Positions 28,159 through 36,263 of a stretch of 64,000 bases of DNA are shown piece by piece (the stretch's first letter is position 1; every line of letters starts with the position of its first letter). Position numbers and translations under genes: made by a program. The DNA is from Bog-473 sp963721585 (GTDB lineage Bacteria; Actinomycetota; Acidimicrobiia; Acidimicrobiales; RAAP-2), in assembly GCA_963721585.1 (NCBI GenBank), contig CAVRJN010000002.1, positions 71,246 to 135,245 on the forward strand, given 5' to 3'. The notes beneath the pieces are model-generated. The model ran no database searches, was not told the DNA's origin, and was given only the letters and a program-made list of their open reading frames with translations.

Positions 28159-28916
28159 TGCCGCTGGCCGGTTCGCTGGACATCCGCCCTTTGCTCTCGG
28201 GCTCGCCCGAGGTGGTGCTCGACGACGAGGCCGAGCTGCGGGTGGACGACGTCGACATCCTGCAGGTCCTGTACGAGGTGCGGGTGGCCGACCGGGAGTC
28301 GCTGGTGCCCCCGGCGCTGAACCCGACCATCCCGCCGGTCGTGAGCTTCCTCGTCTACCGGGCCAAGGAGTCCGCGTTCGGCCCCTTCGCCCTGGCCCAG
28401 GTGCGGTTGACGGCCCGGTCGGGGGTGCGGCCCCGCGCCTACCTGGTCTCCGCCCGTTGCGACAATCCGGCGCTGTCGTCGTTGTTGGCCCGCTCGTGGG
28501 GCTTCCGGGTGACGCCCGGCGCAATCGCACTGCGGCGCTTCCATGACCGGGTGGACTGCGTCGTTTCGGACGGGGACCGGACGATCCTGGACGTGTCGCT
28601 GATCGACCCGGTGCCGGTGACGGGGCACGACGTGCAGTACCCGCCTGGGATGCATCTTGGTCGGGTGGAGCGCGACGGCGTGTGGGTGCCACGGATCGTG
28701 CAGGTGGACTCCGAGTACGAGTTCCGCCGGGCCGACCGCGGCCGGCCCTCGCTCACCTCGTTCGACGCGTCGGCCTGGGGCGACGACCGCCTGGTGCCCG
28801 ACATCGCCGTCTCGGCCAGCTTCGCCGCCTGCGACATGACGATCGCCAACGTCCGCTACATCTCCAATCCCGACATCCCGGCGTCCGAGGGGACCGAGAA
28901 GGTCTCGGACAAGTGA
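28158..28916 (+). CDS. Acetoacetate-decarboxylase-like protein
   Basis: 252 residues, ATG 28158 overlapping the preceding stop. The sequence LVPPALNPTIPPVVSFLVYR, then SAFGPFALAQVRLTAR and RAYLVSARCDNPALSSLLAR, recalls the ADC-like barrel, with a Lys in YRAKESAFGPF near residue 68. Whether this is the Schiff-base Lys of true decarboxylases cannot be decided by eye. It could decarboxylate a beta-keto acid made by the pathway. Its place between an LLM enzyme and a DUF7064-type protein is consistent with a catabolic role. Confidence 0.55.
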   Translation: MPLAGSLDIRPLLSGSPEVVLDDEAELRVDDVDILQVLYEVRVADRESLVPPALNPTIPPVVSFLVYRAKESAFGPFALAQVRLTARSGVRPRAYLVSARCDNPALSSLLARSWGFRVTPGAIALRRFHDRVDCVVSDGDRTILDVSLIDPVPVTGHDVQYPPGMHLGRVERDGVWVPRIVQVDSEYEFRRADRGRPSLTSFDASAWGDDRLVPDIAVSASFAACDMTIANVRYISNPDIPASEGTEKVSDK

Positions 28917-29002
28917 CCGACGGGCCGGGCGGCGAAGTGACCGCGCCGGGCGACTCGACCGCAGCCGCCGCCGCCGCTTCGCTCTCCGTATCCTGAGCAG
29001 CC

Positions 29003-30001
29003 GTGCCCTCAGACGACCCGACCTCGACCGTCGCCGACGAGGGGCTGCACCCGGCCGGCGACGACCCCGACTGGCAGGAGTCGGCCTACCTGGCCTGGCG
29101 TGATCCTTCGAGCGGCTTGGGCGGCAACCACCGCATCGGCAACGAGCTCAACCGGGCGACGGCCAACCTGTGGTGCGGGGTGTACCACGAGCGAGGGACC
29201 CGTTTCCGCTGCAACGGCGAAGGGCTTGAGCAGGTCGTGCTCGACGATGTTGCCGCCGGCGTGTTCGGTGTGGGTGCCGGGCCGCAGCGCATCTTCCACG
29301 ACGGTGAGAAGCTGCGCTTCGTCCTGGATGCCGGCGGTGACGGCTGCCGCGCCGACCTGGTGATCAGCGACGAGGGGGAGAGGTCGTTCGCCAATGCCAC
29401 GACGTTCTCGGGGCCATCGGGGGCGACCGGCACGATCTTCTCCAACAACTTCCACGTGGCCTGCCGTGTCAGCGGGACGGTCGAGCTCGACGGCCGTCGC
29501 TCCGAAGTGGCGGACGCTCCGGCCTGGCGCGATCACTCCTGGGGCGTGCGGCGCTGGGACAGCTTCGTCTCGAGCCGGAGCTTCGGCGGCTCACACGGAG
29601 CGGGCGACGATGCGCTGCACTTCCGGTTTGCGTCGATGGTCGGGTCCAACGGGAGCTTCTTCCGCATCGGCGCGCTCACACGCGCCGGCCGGAAGGTGCC
29701 CGTGGCGGACGCCGCCATGCTGGTGCACGTCGGCGACGACTCCCTGTCCTGCCCTTCGGCCGAAGTCCGTTACGAACTCGAGGACGGCGTGTCGACCGTC
29801 GTCCGCATCGACACGGTCGGCGGGATGATCGGGGTCACGGCGCAGCGCCACGGTTGGGAGTCGGTCGGCGACGTCACCGTCGACGGCGTGCCCGGTGGCT
29901 GGGGCTTCCTCGAGACGACCTTGAACGCCCGCAACGGATCGGCGCCACCCGGCTACGTGCTCGGTGAGGCGATGACCAACGGCATCGTCCGGCCGACGTG
30001 A
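29003..30001 (+). CDS. DUF7064/DUF7065-type lipocalin-like protein
   Basis: 332 residues, GTG start at 29003; the 86-base gap before it holds no convincing gene. Beta-rich sequence with ESAYLAWRDPSSGLGGNHRI near residue 23, NLWCGVYHERGTRF, TIFSNNFHVACRVSGTVELD near 144 and the motif WRDHSWGVRRWDSF near 176, comparable to the D-R-S-W-G of the 16336-17370 protein. It overlaps the phosphotransferase start (GTGA), repeating the same gene pairing. A lipid- or isoprenoid-binding or isomerising role is a guess from fold class. Confidence 0.65.
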   Translation: MPSDDPTSTVADEGLHPAGDDPDWQESAYLAWRDPSSGLGGNHRIGNELNRATANLWCGVYHERGTRFRCNGEGLEQVVLDDVAAGVFGVGAGPQRIFHDGEKLRFVLDAGGDGCRADLVISDEGERSFANATTFSGPSGATGTIFSNNFHVACRVSGTVELDGRRSEVADAPAWRDHSWGVRRWDSFVSSRSFGGSHGAGDDALHFRFASMVGSNGSFFRIGALTRAGRKVPVADAAMLVHVGDDSLSCPSAEVRYELEDGVSTVVRIDTVGGMIGVTAQRHGWESVGDVTVDGVPGGWGFLETTLNARNGSAPPGYVLGEAMTNGIVRPT

Positions 30002-31467
30002 GGCAACCGGCGGAGGACCGCGCGTTGTACTACCGCCAGCTGCGGCGAACGGTCGCCACGGTCTTTGCACCCGAACTGACCAGCGCCACGGCGAAGGACG
30101 CGGTGGGATTGGTCGACCGGATCCTGGCCGAGTTCGTCGTCGAGGAGGAATGGGCGCCGGCGCTCAGCCAGGAATTCGGAGCCGAGTTCGAGGCGCTTCT
30201 CGACCTGCCCGTCGAGGGGGCCGAAGAGGTCGTGGCGCCGGCGCGCTTCGTCGAACTGCGGAGTCTGGCGGCGGAGTTCGTCGCAGACAGCGCGGGCAGT
30301 GACGACCCGGCCGAACGTGCGAAGTGTCGCCGGCTCGTCGACGTCGAGCGCCGCTTCCTCGAGCGCGTCGACGAGTTGCGACAGATCGTCCTGGACGAGG
30401 AGCACGCGCCCGACGCGTCCGCATCGCCGACGGAGTCCTCGGTGAAGAGGGAGGACCTACAAGCGTACTTCCGGGGGCGGTTTCCGGACTCGCCTGACCT
30501 CCGCGTGACCCAGCTGGACGTAGTGCCCGGTGGTCGATCCAAAGAGACGTTGCTGGTCTCGCTCACCGGCACCACCGAGCTTCCGAACGAGGTCATCGTC
30601 CGCAAGGACCGGCCGATCGGGTTGTTGGCCACCAAGGCGTCGGACGAATTCGCCATTCTGCGGGCAGTGCACGACCACGGAGGGGTCCCCGTCGCACGAC
30701 CGTTCTTCGCCGACGACGCCGACGACGCCGACGACGTCAGCACCCTGCTCGTCATGGAGCGGGTGCGGGGCGAAAAAGCGGGTGAGTACTTCCCCGACCT
30801 GGCCAGGCCACCCGAGGAATACCGACACGCCATCGGGACGCAGCTGGCGACGGCGTTGGCCCATCTGCACTCCGTCCCGCTCGACACCCTGGCCGGGACC
30901 GGCCTCGACCTGGACGCGCAGGTCAACGAGGCATCCCTTTCGGCTGCCGTCAACGGCATGGCCATCCGAGTGGGCGAGCTCGGCGGGCCGCCCATCGCTG
31001 CCGTCCCGTTGGCGCGCCAGTGGCTGCTCGACCACGTCGACGACGTCGTCCCTTCCGGCCCGCTGTCCCTCTTGCAAGGTGATTTCGGACTCCACAACAC
31101 ACTGGTCGAGGGCGGGCGGGTCACGGCACTAGTGGACTGGGAGGCGGCCACCATCGGACCCCCGGCCCGCGAGCTCGGCGCGGCGTGGCCGGCGGCGACC
31201 GCCCTCATGGAATGGCCGGCTTTTGTCGCCGCCTACTGCTCGGCCGGGGGGTCGCCAGAGGCCGCCGACGAGTTGGCGGTCACGTTCTACCGAGTCTTCT
31301 TCGGGCTGGGCGCCTGCATGTCGAGCCGGACGGGCGGCCACCTCTTCCGCACCGGTGACAAACGAGACCTCCTGACCGCACACTCGGGGCTCGACGCCCA
31401 CTTCCGGGCCCAGCGAAACCTCGTCCGCGCCCTGGCCGACGCTGACGCCCTTACCGACGAACCCTGA
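29998..31467 (+). CDS. DUF6285-like domain fused to a phosphotransferase-type kinase
   Basis: 489 residues, GTG 29998 overlapping the previous stop. Residues 1-130 form an alpha-helical DUF6285-like domain (YRQLRRTVATVFAPE, ALLDLPVEGAEEVVAPARF). Residues about 145-480 are an aminoglycoside-phosphotransferase-like kinase, with LVMERVRGEKAGEYFP, catalytic loop SLLQGDFGLHNTLVEGGR near 359, and TALVDWEAATIGPPARELGA. As in the other kinase of this locus, QGD replaces HGD. A four-residue Asp-Asp-Ala repeat tract lies near residue 240. Last gene of the plus-strand arm; convergent with the SDR gene 17 bases away. Confidence 0.8.
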   Translation: MRQPAEDRALYYRQLRRTVATVFAPELTSATAKDAVGLVDRILAEFVVEEEWAPALSQEFGAEFEALLDLPVEGAEEVVAPARFVELRSLAAEFVADSAGSDDPAERAKCRRLVDVERRFLERVDELRQIVLDEEHAPDASASPTESSVKREDLQAYFRGRFPDSPDLRVTQLDVVPGGRSKETLLVSLTGTTELPNEVIVRKDRPIGLLATKASDEFAILRAVHDHGGVPVARPFFADDADDADDVSTLLVMERVRGEKAGEYFPDLARPPEEYRHAIGTQLATALAHLHSVPLDTLAGTGLDLDAQVNEASLSAAVNGMAIRVGELGGPPIAAVPLARQWLLDHVDDVVPSGPLSLLQGDFGLHNTLVEGGRVTALVDWEAATIGPPARELGAAWPAATALMEWPAFVAAYCSAGGSPEAADELAVTFYRVFFGLGACMSSRTGGHLFRTGDKRDLLTAHSGLDAHFRAQRNLVRALADADALTDEP

Positions 31468-31484
31468 CGAACACCCGTCCGTCG

Positions 31485-32291
31485 TCAGAAGCTGCGCACG
31501 TGGACCGTGTCGAGCCGCTGCTCGCGGGGCCGGGTGACGATGAAGACGTGCACGTCGCCGATGTCGTCGACGCTCTGCCCGTTGTAGCGCCCCAACACCT
31601 CGGACAAGAGGCCCCGCTCGGTCCAGAGGGCGTGGGCGGCGGCGGTGTGGCCGGGGTCCCATGCGTAGTCAGTGGCGCCGCCACCGGCACCCGCCGCGGT
31701 GCCTTGCACGACCGTCGTCACCCGGATGTCGTCGTCGCGCACCTCTTGAGCCAACACCTTGCCGAACGCTTCGAGCGCGCACTTGGAGGCCACGTACATG
31801 GAGAGCATGGGGAACGGGTGCAGCGTCGACTCGCTCGAGGTGTTGACGATGTCGCCACCGCCGGCCGCCCTGAGCAGCGGCACGGCGGCCCGCGACGCGT
31901 AGACGGGTCCGAAGAAGTTGGTGGCCATCTGACGGGTGATGTCCTCGTCGTCGAGGAGCTCCACCGCGCAGGGTCGGTAGACGGCGGCGTGGTTGACCAA
32001 CGCGTCGATCTTCCCGAAGTGCTCAGCGACCTGCGCGAAGGCGCCGCGCACGCTGTCGGGGTCCCCGACGTCGGTGGCGATCGGGACGGCTGACGCGCCG
32101 AACTCGGTGGCGACCTCTTCGAGGCGCGGTCGGGCCCGGGCCAGCATGATCACGGTCGCACCCTCCTGGACGAAGCGCCGCGTGATGCCGACCCCTGATC
32201 CGCTCGATGCGCCCGAGACCACCGCCACCTTCCCGTCCATGCTCCCCACGGCCGTCAGCCTCCGGTCCGCGGGGGCGTCGTCGTCGGGCAT
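31485..32291 (-). CDS. Short-chain dehydrogenase/reductase
   Basis: About 268 residues if started at the ATG at 32291; the ATG at 32240 (MDGKVAVVSGASS) is an equally likely start. NAD(P)-binding motif VSGASSGSGVGITRRF, DALVNHAAVY (NxAG variant), catalytic Ser in NTSSESTLHPFP and YxxxK in MYVASKCALEAFGK. The C-terminal half departs from the classical pattern (GGGATDYAWDPGHTAAA). Oxidises or reduces an alcohol/ketone; substrate unknown. Confidence 0.88.
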   Translation of the reverse strand: MPDDDAPADRRLTAVGSMDGKVAVVSGASSGSGVGITRRFVQEGATVIMLARARPRLEEVATEFGASAVPIATDVGDPDSVRGAFAQVAEHFGKIDALVNHAAVYRPCAVELLDDEDITRQMATNFFGPVYASRAAVPLLRAAGGGDIVNTSSESTLHPFPMLSMYVASKCALEAFGKVLAQEVRDDDIRVTTVVQGTAAGAGGGATDYAWDPGHTAAAHALWTERGLLSEVLGRYNGQSVDDIGDVHVFIVTRPREQRLDTVHVRSF

Positions 32292-32591
32292 CGCGCTGTC
32301 TGTGTCATGGGAGCGATGATCGCAGAAGGACTGAGGGAGCGACCTGGCCGCGTCCCGAGGGGCGACGATGGACGCGGCGAGAGTCGCACCCGTCGGCTGG
32401 TTCGGCGGCAAACAGTGTCCCGTTCTTTCCAAATGGCCGCACCCGGTGGGCACCGGGCGGGGGACGTAGACGGGCGGCAACGAGGGAGGAGCGGGGCGGC
32501 GGCCACGAGCACCGATGGCGCGTCGTGGGACCTCCGAGGGCCCAAAAAGTGAACGGGTCCTGCCAGCAATTTTGGAGAATGTTGCAGTATG

Positions 32592-32621
32592 TTGACGCTC
32601 GGAACCCATAAACGGTATCCT
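32592..32621 (+). promoter_or_regulatory. Probable promoter of the ABC binding-protein gene
   Basis: TTGACG (32592-32597), 18-base spacer, TATCCT (32616-32621) in the otherwise gene-free 408-base gap 32292-32699. The leader of about 70 bases ends with the strong ribosome site AAGGAGG at 32688-32694. I see no gene or riboswitch in the rest of the gap. Confidence 0.5.
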
Positions 32622-32699
32622 CTTTTGTCGCAGCGTCCGGGGGGCTCGTTGCGGCTTCATGGGCACAACTGCCGCCCCCTGATCCTCAAGGAGGAGACA

Positions 32700-34004
32700 G
32701 TGCTCACATCAGGTGCGATCAGGCGATCAGGCGGGCGGCGGGGAAGAACCAAGGCACGGGCCGTGAGCCTCGGCATGTTGGCAATGGCCGCCCTCACCAC
32801 GGCGACCCTCTCGGCCAGCGTGGTCGGCACCGCAGGCGGCACGGCCGGGGCGGCAGCTGCGCCGACCGAGAAGCCCGACGCCGCCACCCAATCAACCGTG
32901 ACCATCGGCATGATCACCGACGGCGGAGGCAGCAGCTCCATCGGCACCGCTGCGCTGGTCGAGCAGGGCGCCAAGGCCGCCGTGTCCTACCTCAACGCGT
33001 ACGAGGGTGGCCTGGCCGGCCACAAGGTCACGCTCTACGTCTGCGAGAACCAGTCCACGCCGGCCGGCGGCCAGACCTGTGCCAACGACATGGTGCAGCA
33101 CGGCGTCGTCGCCGTCGTCGAGCCGTTCACCGGGCAGGGTGCCACTGAGGTCCCGACCATCGTGGGCGCCGGCATCCCCTACATCGTCGTCAGCGGTGGC
33201 TCCACTGCCGAGCTCACCACGCCGGGTGCCTACGACCTCGAAGGCGGGTTCCCCGCCTACCTGGGTGCCATGGCACTGAGCGCGAAGGCGCACGGCCTCA
33301 AGAAGGTCACCTTCCTGGTCGAGAACGTGCCGGCGGCCATTCAAGGCGCGCAGGTGTTCGGCGCCATGGTCTACAAGGCGGCGGGTGTCGGCTTCTCGGT
33401 GGTTCCCGTCAACGAGGGCACCGCCGACATCAGCCCACAGATGCAGACGGCCGTGTCGGGTGGCGCGGACGCAGTCGGCATGGTCGGCGACGTGACGCTG
33501 TGCACGTCGTTCCTGCAGGCCTACAACACGCTCGGGCTCAAGCTGCCCAAGTACGTGCTCTCGACCTGCCAGGACTCGAGCATTCTCAACTCACCGACGC
33601 TCGACAAGACGCTCACGGGCTCGTACATCACGACCTCGACGGCCTCGTCCAAGGCGGACAACGCGCAATACGCCTTCATGATGAAGAAGTTCGCGCCGAA
33701 GGTGAGCCCGAATCCGAACGTCAGCAGCAACCAGGCCGATGGAGTGACCCCGGTACTCGCGCTCGGCTCCATCATGAAGGGATCGACGCAGCCCGTCACC
33801 GCGGCCGGCGTCAAGGCGGCGACGGCGGCGGCGACGAACGTGACCATCCCGCTCTCGGGCGGCCTGACGTTCACCTGCAACGGCACGGCCATCCCCCTTC
33901 TCAAGTCGGTGTGCTCGGCGAGCGCCGGCATCGGCGTCGTCCAGAGCGGCAAGGCCGGCAAGGTCGTCTCGGTCAAGGTGTACAACCCGACGCCTCTGTT
34001 CTGA
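32700..34004 (+). CDS. Branched-chain amino-acid-type ABC transporter substrate-binding protein
   Basis: 434 residues; GTG 32700 after AAGGAGG. Signal peptide: Arg-rich n-region (RRSGGRRGRTKAR), hydrophobic core SLGMLAMAALTTATL, then Ala-rich cleavage region near residue 50. No lipobox Cys is visible, so it may be released or anchored by the uncleaved helix. Mature part is a type I periplasmic-binding fold (Peripla_BP_6): TIGMITDGGGSSSIGTAALV, VVAVVEPFTGQGATEVPTIV, KKVTFLVENVPAAIQGAQVF. Likely delivers a ligand to the Liv-type permease at 35481-39091; ligands of this family include amino acids, amides and aromatic acids. Confidence 0.85.
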   Translation: MLTSGAIRRSGGRRGRTKARAVSLGMLAMAALTTATLSASVVGTAGGTAGAAAAPTEKPDAATQSTVTIGMITDGGGSSSIGTAALVEQGAKAAVSYLNAYEGGLAGHKVTLYVCENQSTPAGGQTCANDMVQHGVVAVVEPFTGQGATEVPTIVGAGIPYIVVSGGSTAELTTPGAYDLEGGFPAYLGAMALSAKAHGLKKVTFLVENVPAAIQGAQVFGAMVYKAAGVGFSVVPVNEGTADISPQMQTAVSGGADAVGMVGDVTLCTSFLQAYNTLGLKLPKYVLSTCQDSSILNSPTLDKTLTGSYITTSTASSKADNAQYAFMMKKFAPKVSPNPNVSSNQADGVTPVLALGSIMKGSTQPVTAAGVKAATAAATNVTIPLSGGLTFTCNGTAIPLLKSVCSASAGIGVVQSGKAGKVVSVKVYNPTPLF

Positions 34005-34082
34005 CGAGGAGGCTCTGGGCGGCCGGCTCTGCCGGCTCTGCGGGACCAGGCTGCGGGGGCGGTACCTCTCTCCGGGAGGGTC

Positions 34083-34106
34083 GCCCCCGTGGCTCCTCAC
34101 GGGGGC
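34083..34106 (+). terminator. Strong hairpin after the binding-protein gene
   Basis: Perfect 9-base arms GCCCCCGTG / CACGGGGGC with loop GCTCCT, 79 bases after the stop and ahead of the RCC1-like gene. Confidence 0.7.
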
Positions 34107-34138
34107 CTCACATTCTGCTCACAACCGTTCGCTAAACG

Positions 34139-35440
34139 ATGAGCATGCAGCGCGCAGGGAGGCCCATGATCGACGAACCCGCCCCAGGAGCTCCCATCCG
34201 CACCTCGCCGACACGAGTTGGCCGCCGTCGCAGCTGGGTCCCCGGGCTCGGCGTGACCATGCTTTCGGTCGCAGCACTGGTGCTCAGTGCCTGCGGCAAC
34301 AACAGCGGAAGCAGCAGCGGGACCACCGTGCCCCACGGCGCCGCGACGCCGGGCTCCACCGTGTACCGGTGGGGAGTCGTCGGCAACAAGGGCGCAATAA
34401 CCCAACTCGAGCTCCAGACGCCGACCGCCATTGCCGGCATTCGCGGCAAGGTCGTCCAGATCGCCACCTCGAACTCCGACGGCTACGCGCGCACCTCGAC
34501 CGGCGCCGTGTACGGCTGGGGAGTGAACAGCTACGGCGAGCTGGGCGACGGCCGGTTGTCGCCCTACGAAACGAAGGCCTTCAAGGTCCAATTCCCGGCT
34601 GGCGTCACGATCACCTCCCTCGCCAACCCCATGCCCTTCGACGGCGCGCTCGCCATCGACTCGACTGGCCACGCCTGGGGCTGGGGTCTCAACGCAGCTG
34701 ACGACCTTTGCCTCGCTGGGCTCGTCGAGAACCGTCCCCAGCAGCTTCCGCTCTCCGACGTGACGCTGGCCACAGGCGCCCGGACGCATGCGCTCTTCGA
34801 CGCGCACGGCACCGTCTACTCCTGCGGGAGCGGCGATGCCGGTGAGCTCGGGAACGGATCGACCGCCTCGGCCAGCAGCCCGACACCCGTCGTCGGATTG
34901 CCGAACGGGGTCAGGGTGGCCGCCCTGACGTCGTCGTGGGAGGGCTCGGGTGCGCTGCTGCGCAACGGCGACTACTACAACTGGGGCTACAACGCGGCAG
35001 GGCAACTCGGCAACAGCTCGACCACCAACAGTGCCGTGCCCGTCGAGGTCGCACTTCCCAACCCCGTCGCCGAGGTGTTCCAAGGTGGGAGCGGGCCCAA
35101 GAACGGCCAGACGATCGCCCTCCTGCGCAACCGTGCCGTCTGGACATGGGGAAACAACGATCGCGGCCAGCTCGGCATCGGCAGCCGGACCGACTCCGAT
35201 GTCCCGGTCCGGGTGCACGTGCCCAAGGACGCCATCTTCGTCAGCGTGAGCTCCGGCGGCTACGCCACCTACGCCGTCGATCAGACCGGCCAGCTCTGGG
35301 CCTGGGGCGACAACCGGAGCGGCCAGCTCGGCACGGGTTCAGGAACGGAACTGGCGACCGTCCCTGTCGAGGTCGGCGGGCATCTCACCCGGGTGTCGTC
35401 GACAGCGCAGAATGTCGCCGGCTTCGGAGCGCGCCGCTGA
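34139..35440 (+). CDS. Secreted lipoprotein with seven RCC1-like repeats
   Basis: 433 residues (ATG 34139; ATG 34145 also possible). Signal sequence MLSVAALVLSACGNN contains lipobox LSAC, so the mature protein is probably a membrane-anchored lipoprotein with a Ser/Gly/Thr linker. Seven RCC1-type units follow, recognised by the W-G-x-N-x-x-G-Q-L-G pattern: VYRWG, VYGWGVNSYGELGDG, AWGWGLNAADDL, VYSCGSGDAGELGNG, YYNWGYNAAGQLGNS, VWTWGNNDRGQLGIG and LWAWGDNRSGQLGTG. Seven repeats would close a seven-bladed beta-propeller. The first and third are degenerate. It lies between the ABC binding protein and the Liv ATPase/permease genes. Ligand unknown. Confidence 0.85.
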   Translation: MSMQRAGRPMIDEPAPGAPIRTSPTRVGRRRSWVPGLGVTMLSVAALVLSACGNNSGSSSGTTVPHGAATPGSTVYRWGVVGNKGAITQLELQTPTAIAGIRGKVVQIATSNSDGYARTSTGAVYGWGVNSYGELGDGRLSPYETKAFKVQFPAGVTITSLANPMPFDGALAIDSTGHAWGWGLNAADDLCLAGLVENRPQQLPLSDVTLATGARTHALFDAHGTVYSCGSGDAGELGNGSTASASSPTPVVGLPNGVRVAALTSSWEGSGALLRNGDYYNWGYNAAGQLGNSSTTNSAVPVEVALPNPVAEVFQGGSGPKNGQTIALLRNRAVWTWGNNDRGQLGIGSRTDSDVPVRVHVPKDAIFVSVSSGGYATYAVDQTGQLWAWGDNRSGQLGTGSGTELATVPVEVGGHLTRVSSTAQNVAGFGARR

Positions 35441-35480
35441 CCCGCATGACCGCCGCCGCGGTGCGACCACTGAGGGGCTG

Positions 35481-36263
35481 CTAGCTCCTCGAGACCGATC
35501 CGCTCAGGTAGGCGGACTCAATCGCGCTGGTGTCGTTGCGGTAGTTCTCGGCCGGGCCGGAGAGCACAATGCTGCCGTGCACCAGCACGATGGCCTCGTC
35601 GGCCACCTCGAGCGCCAGCTGCACGTGCTGTTCCACCATGATCACCGAGGCGCCGTGCTCGTCCGCTACACGCCTGATCACCGGCATGAGCGACTCGACG
35701 GCCACAGGCGCCAGACCCATCGACATCTCGTCGATGAGGAGCAACTTGGGCGACTGCACCAGCGCCCGGGCGATGGCCAGCATCTGCTGCTCCCCGCCGG
35801 AGAGGTCGCCCACGCGCAGCTTCTCGCGCCGCTGGAGCGCGGGGAAGAGCTCGAGGACCGGGTCGAGGTCGGCGCCCTTGGCCGCCAGCTTCAAGTTCTG
35901 AATGGGGGTCAGTTCGGTGAACAGGGCGCGGAAGTCGGGAACGAGCACCAGCCCGGCCCGGTTCATGCGCCGGGGCGAGGACCCCTTCACGGGCTGGCCG
36001 TTCAGGCGGATGCGGCCGGCGCGTGGCGGCAGGAACCCGGCCAGCGTCATGAGCAGCGTCGTCTTGCCGGCGCCGTTGGGGCCGAGAATCGTGAGCACGG
36101 TGCGAGGCTGCAGGCTGAACGTGATGTCGCGGGCGACGGTGAGCTTGCCGTAGCCGACATCGAGACCCTGCACCTCGAGGACCGGACCGCCGCGGTCCGA
36201 CCCCCCTCTCGCGCGACCGTCATCTCCCGCCGCCGCGCCGTCGAGCACCGCCGCGCCGCTCAC
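35481..36263 (-). CDS. Branched-chain amino-acid-type ABC transporter ATPase (LivF-like)
   Basis: 260 residues from the GTG at 36263, overlapping the stop of the fused permease/ATPase gene (GTGA). Walker A ILGPNGAGKTTLL near residue 54, signature LSGGEQQMLAIARAL near 156, Walker B LLLIDEMSMGLAP, H-loop VEQHVQLAL. The EMSMGLAP form is characteristic of LivF. An N-terminal Ala/Gly-rich stretch of about 25 residues precedes the family start. Cytoplasmic energy-coupling subunit acting with the LivG part of the neighbouring fusion. Confidence 0.92.
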   Translation of the reverse strand: MSGAAVLDGAAAGDDGRARGGSDRGGPVLEVQGLDVGYGKLTVARDITFSLQPRTVLTILGPNGAGKTTLLMTLAGFLPPRAGRIRLNGQPVKGSSPRRMNRAGLVLVPDFRALFTELTPIQNLKLAAKGADLDPVLELFPALQRREKLRVGDLSGGEQQMLAIARALVQSPKLLLIDEMSMGLAPVAVESLMPVIRRVADEHGASVIMVEQHVQLALEVADEAIVLVHGSIVLSGPAENYRNDTSAIESAYLSGSVSRS

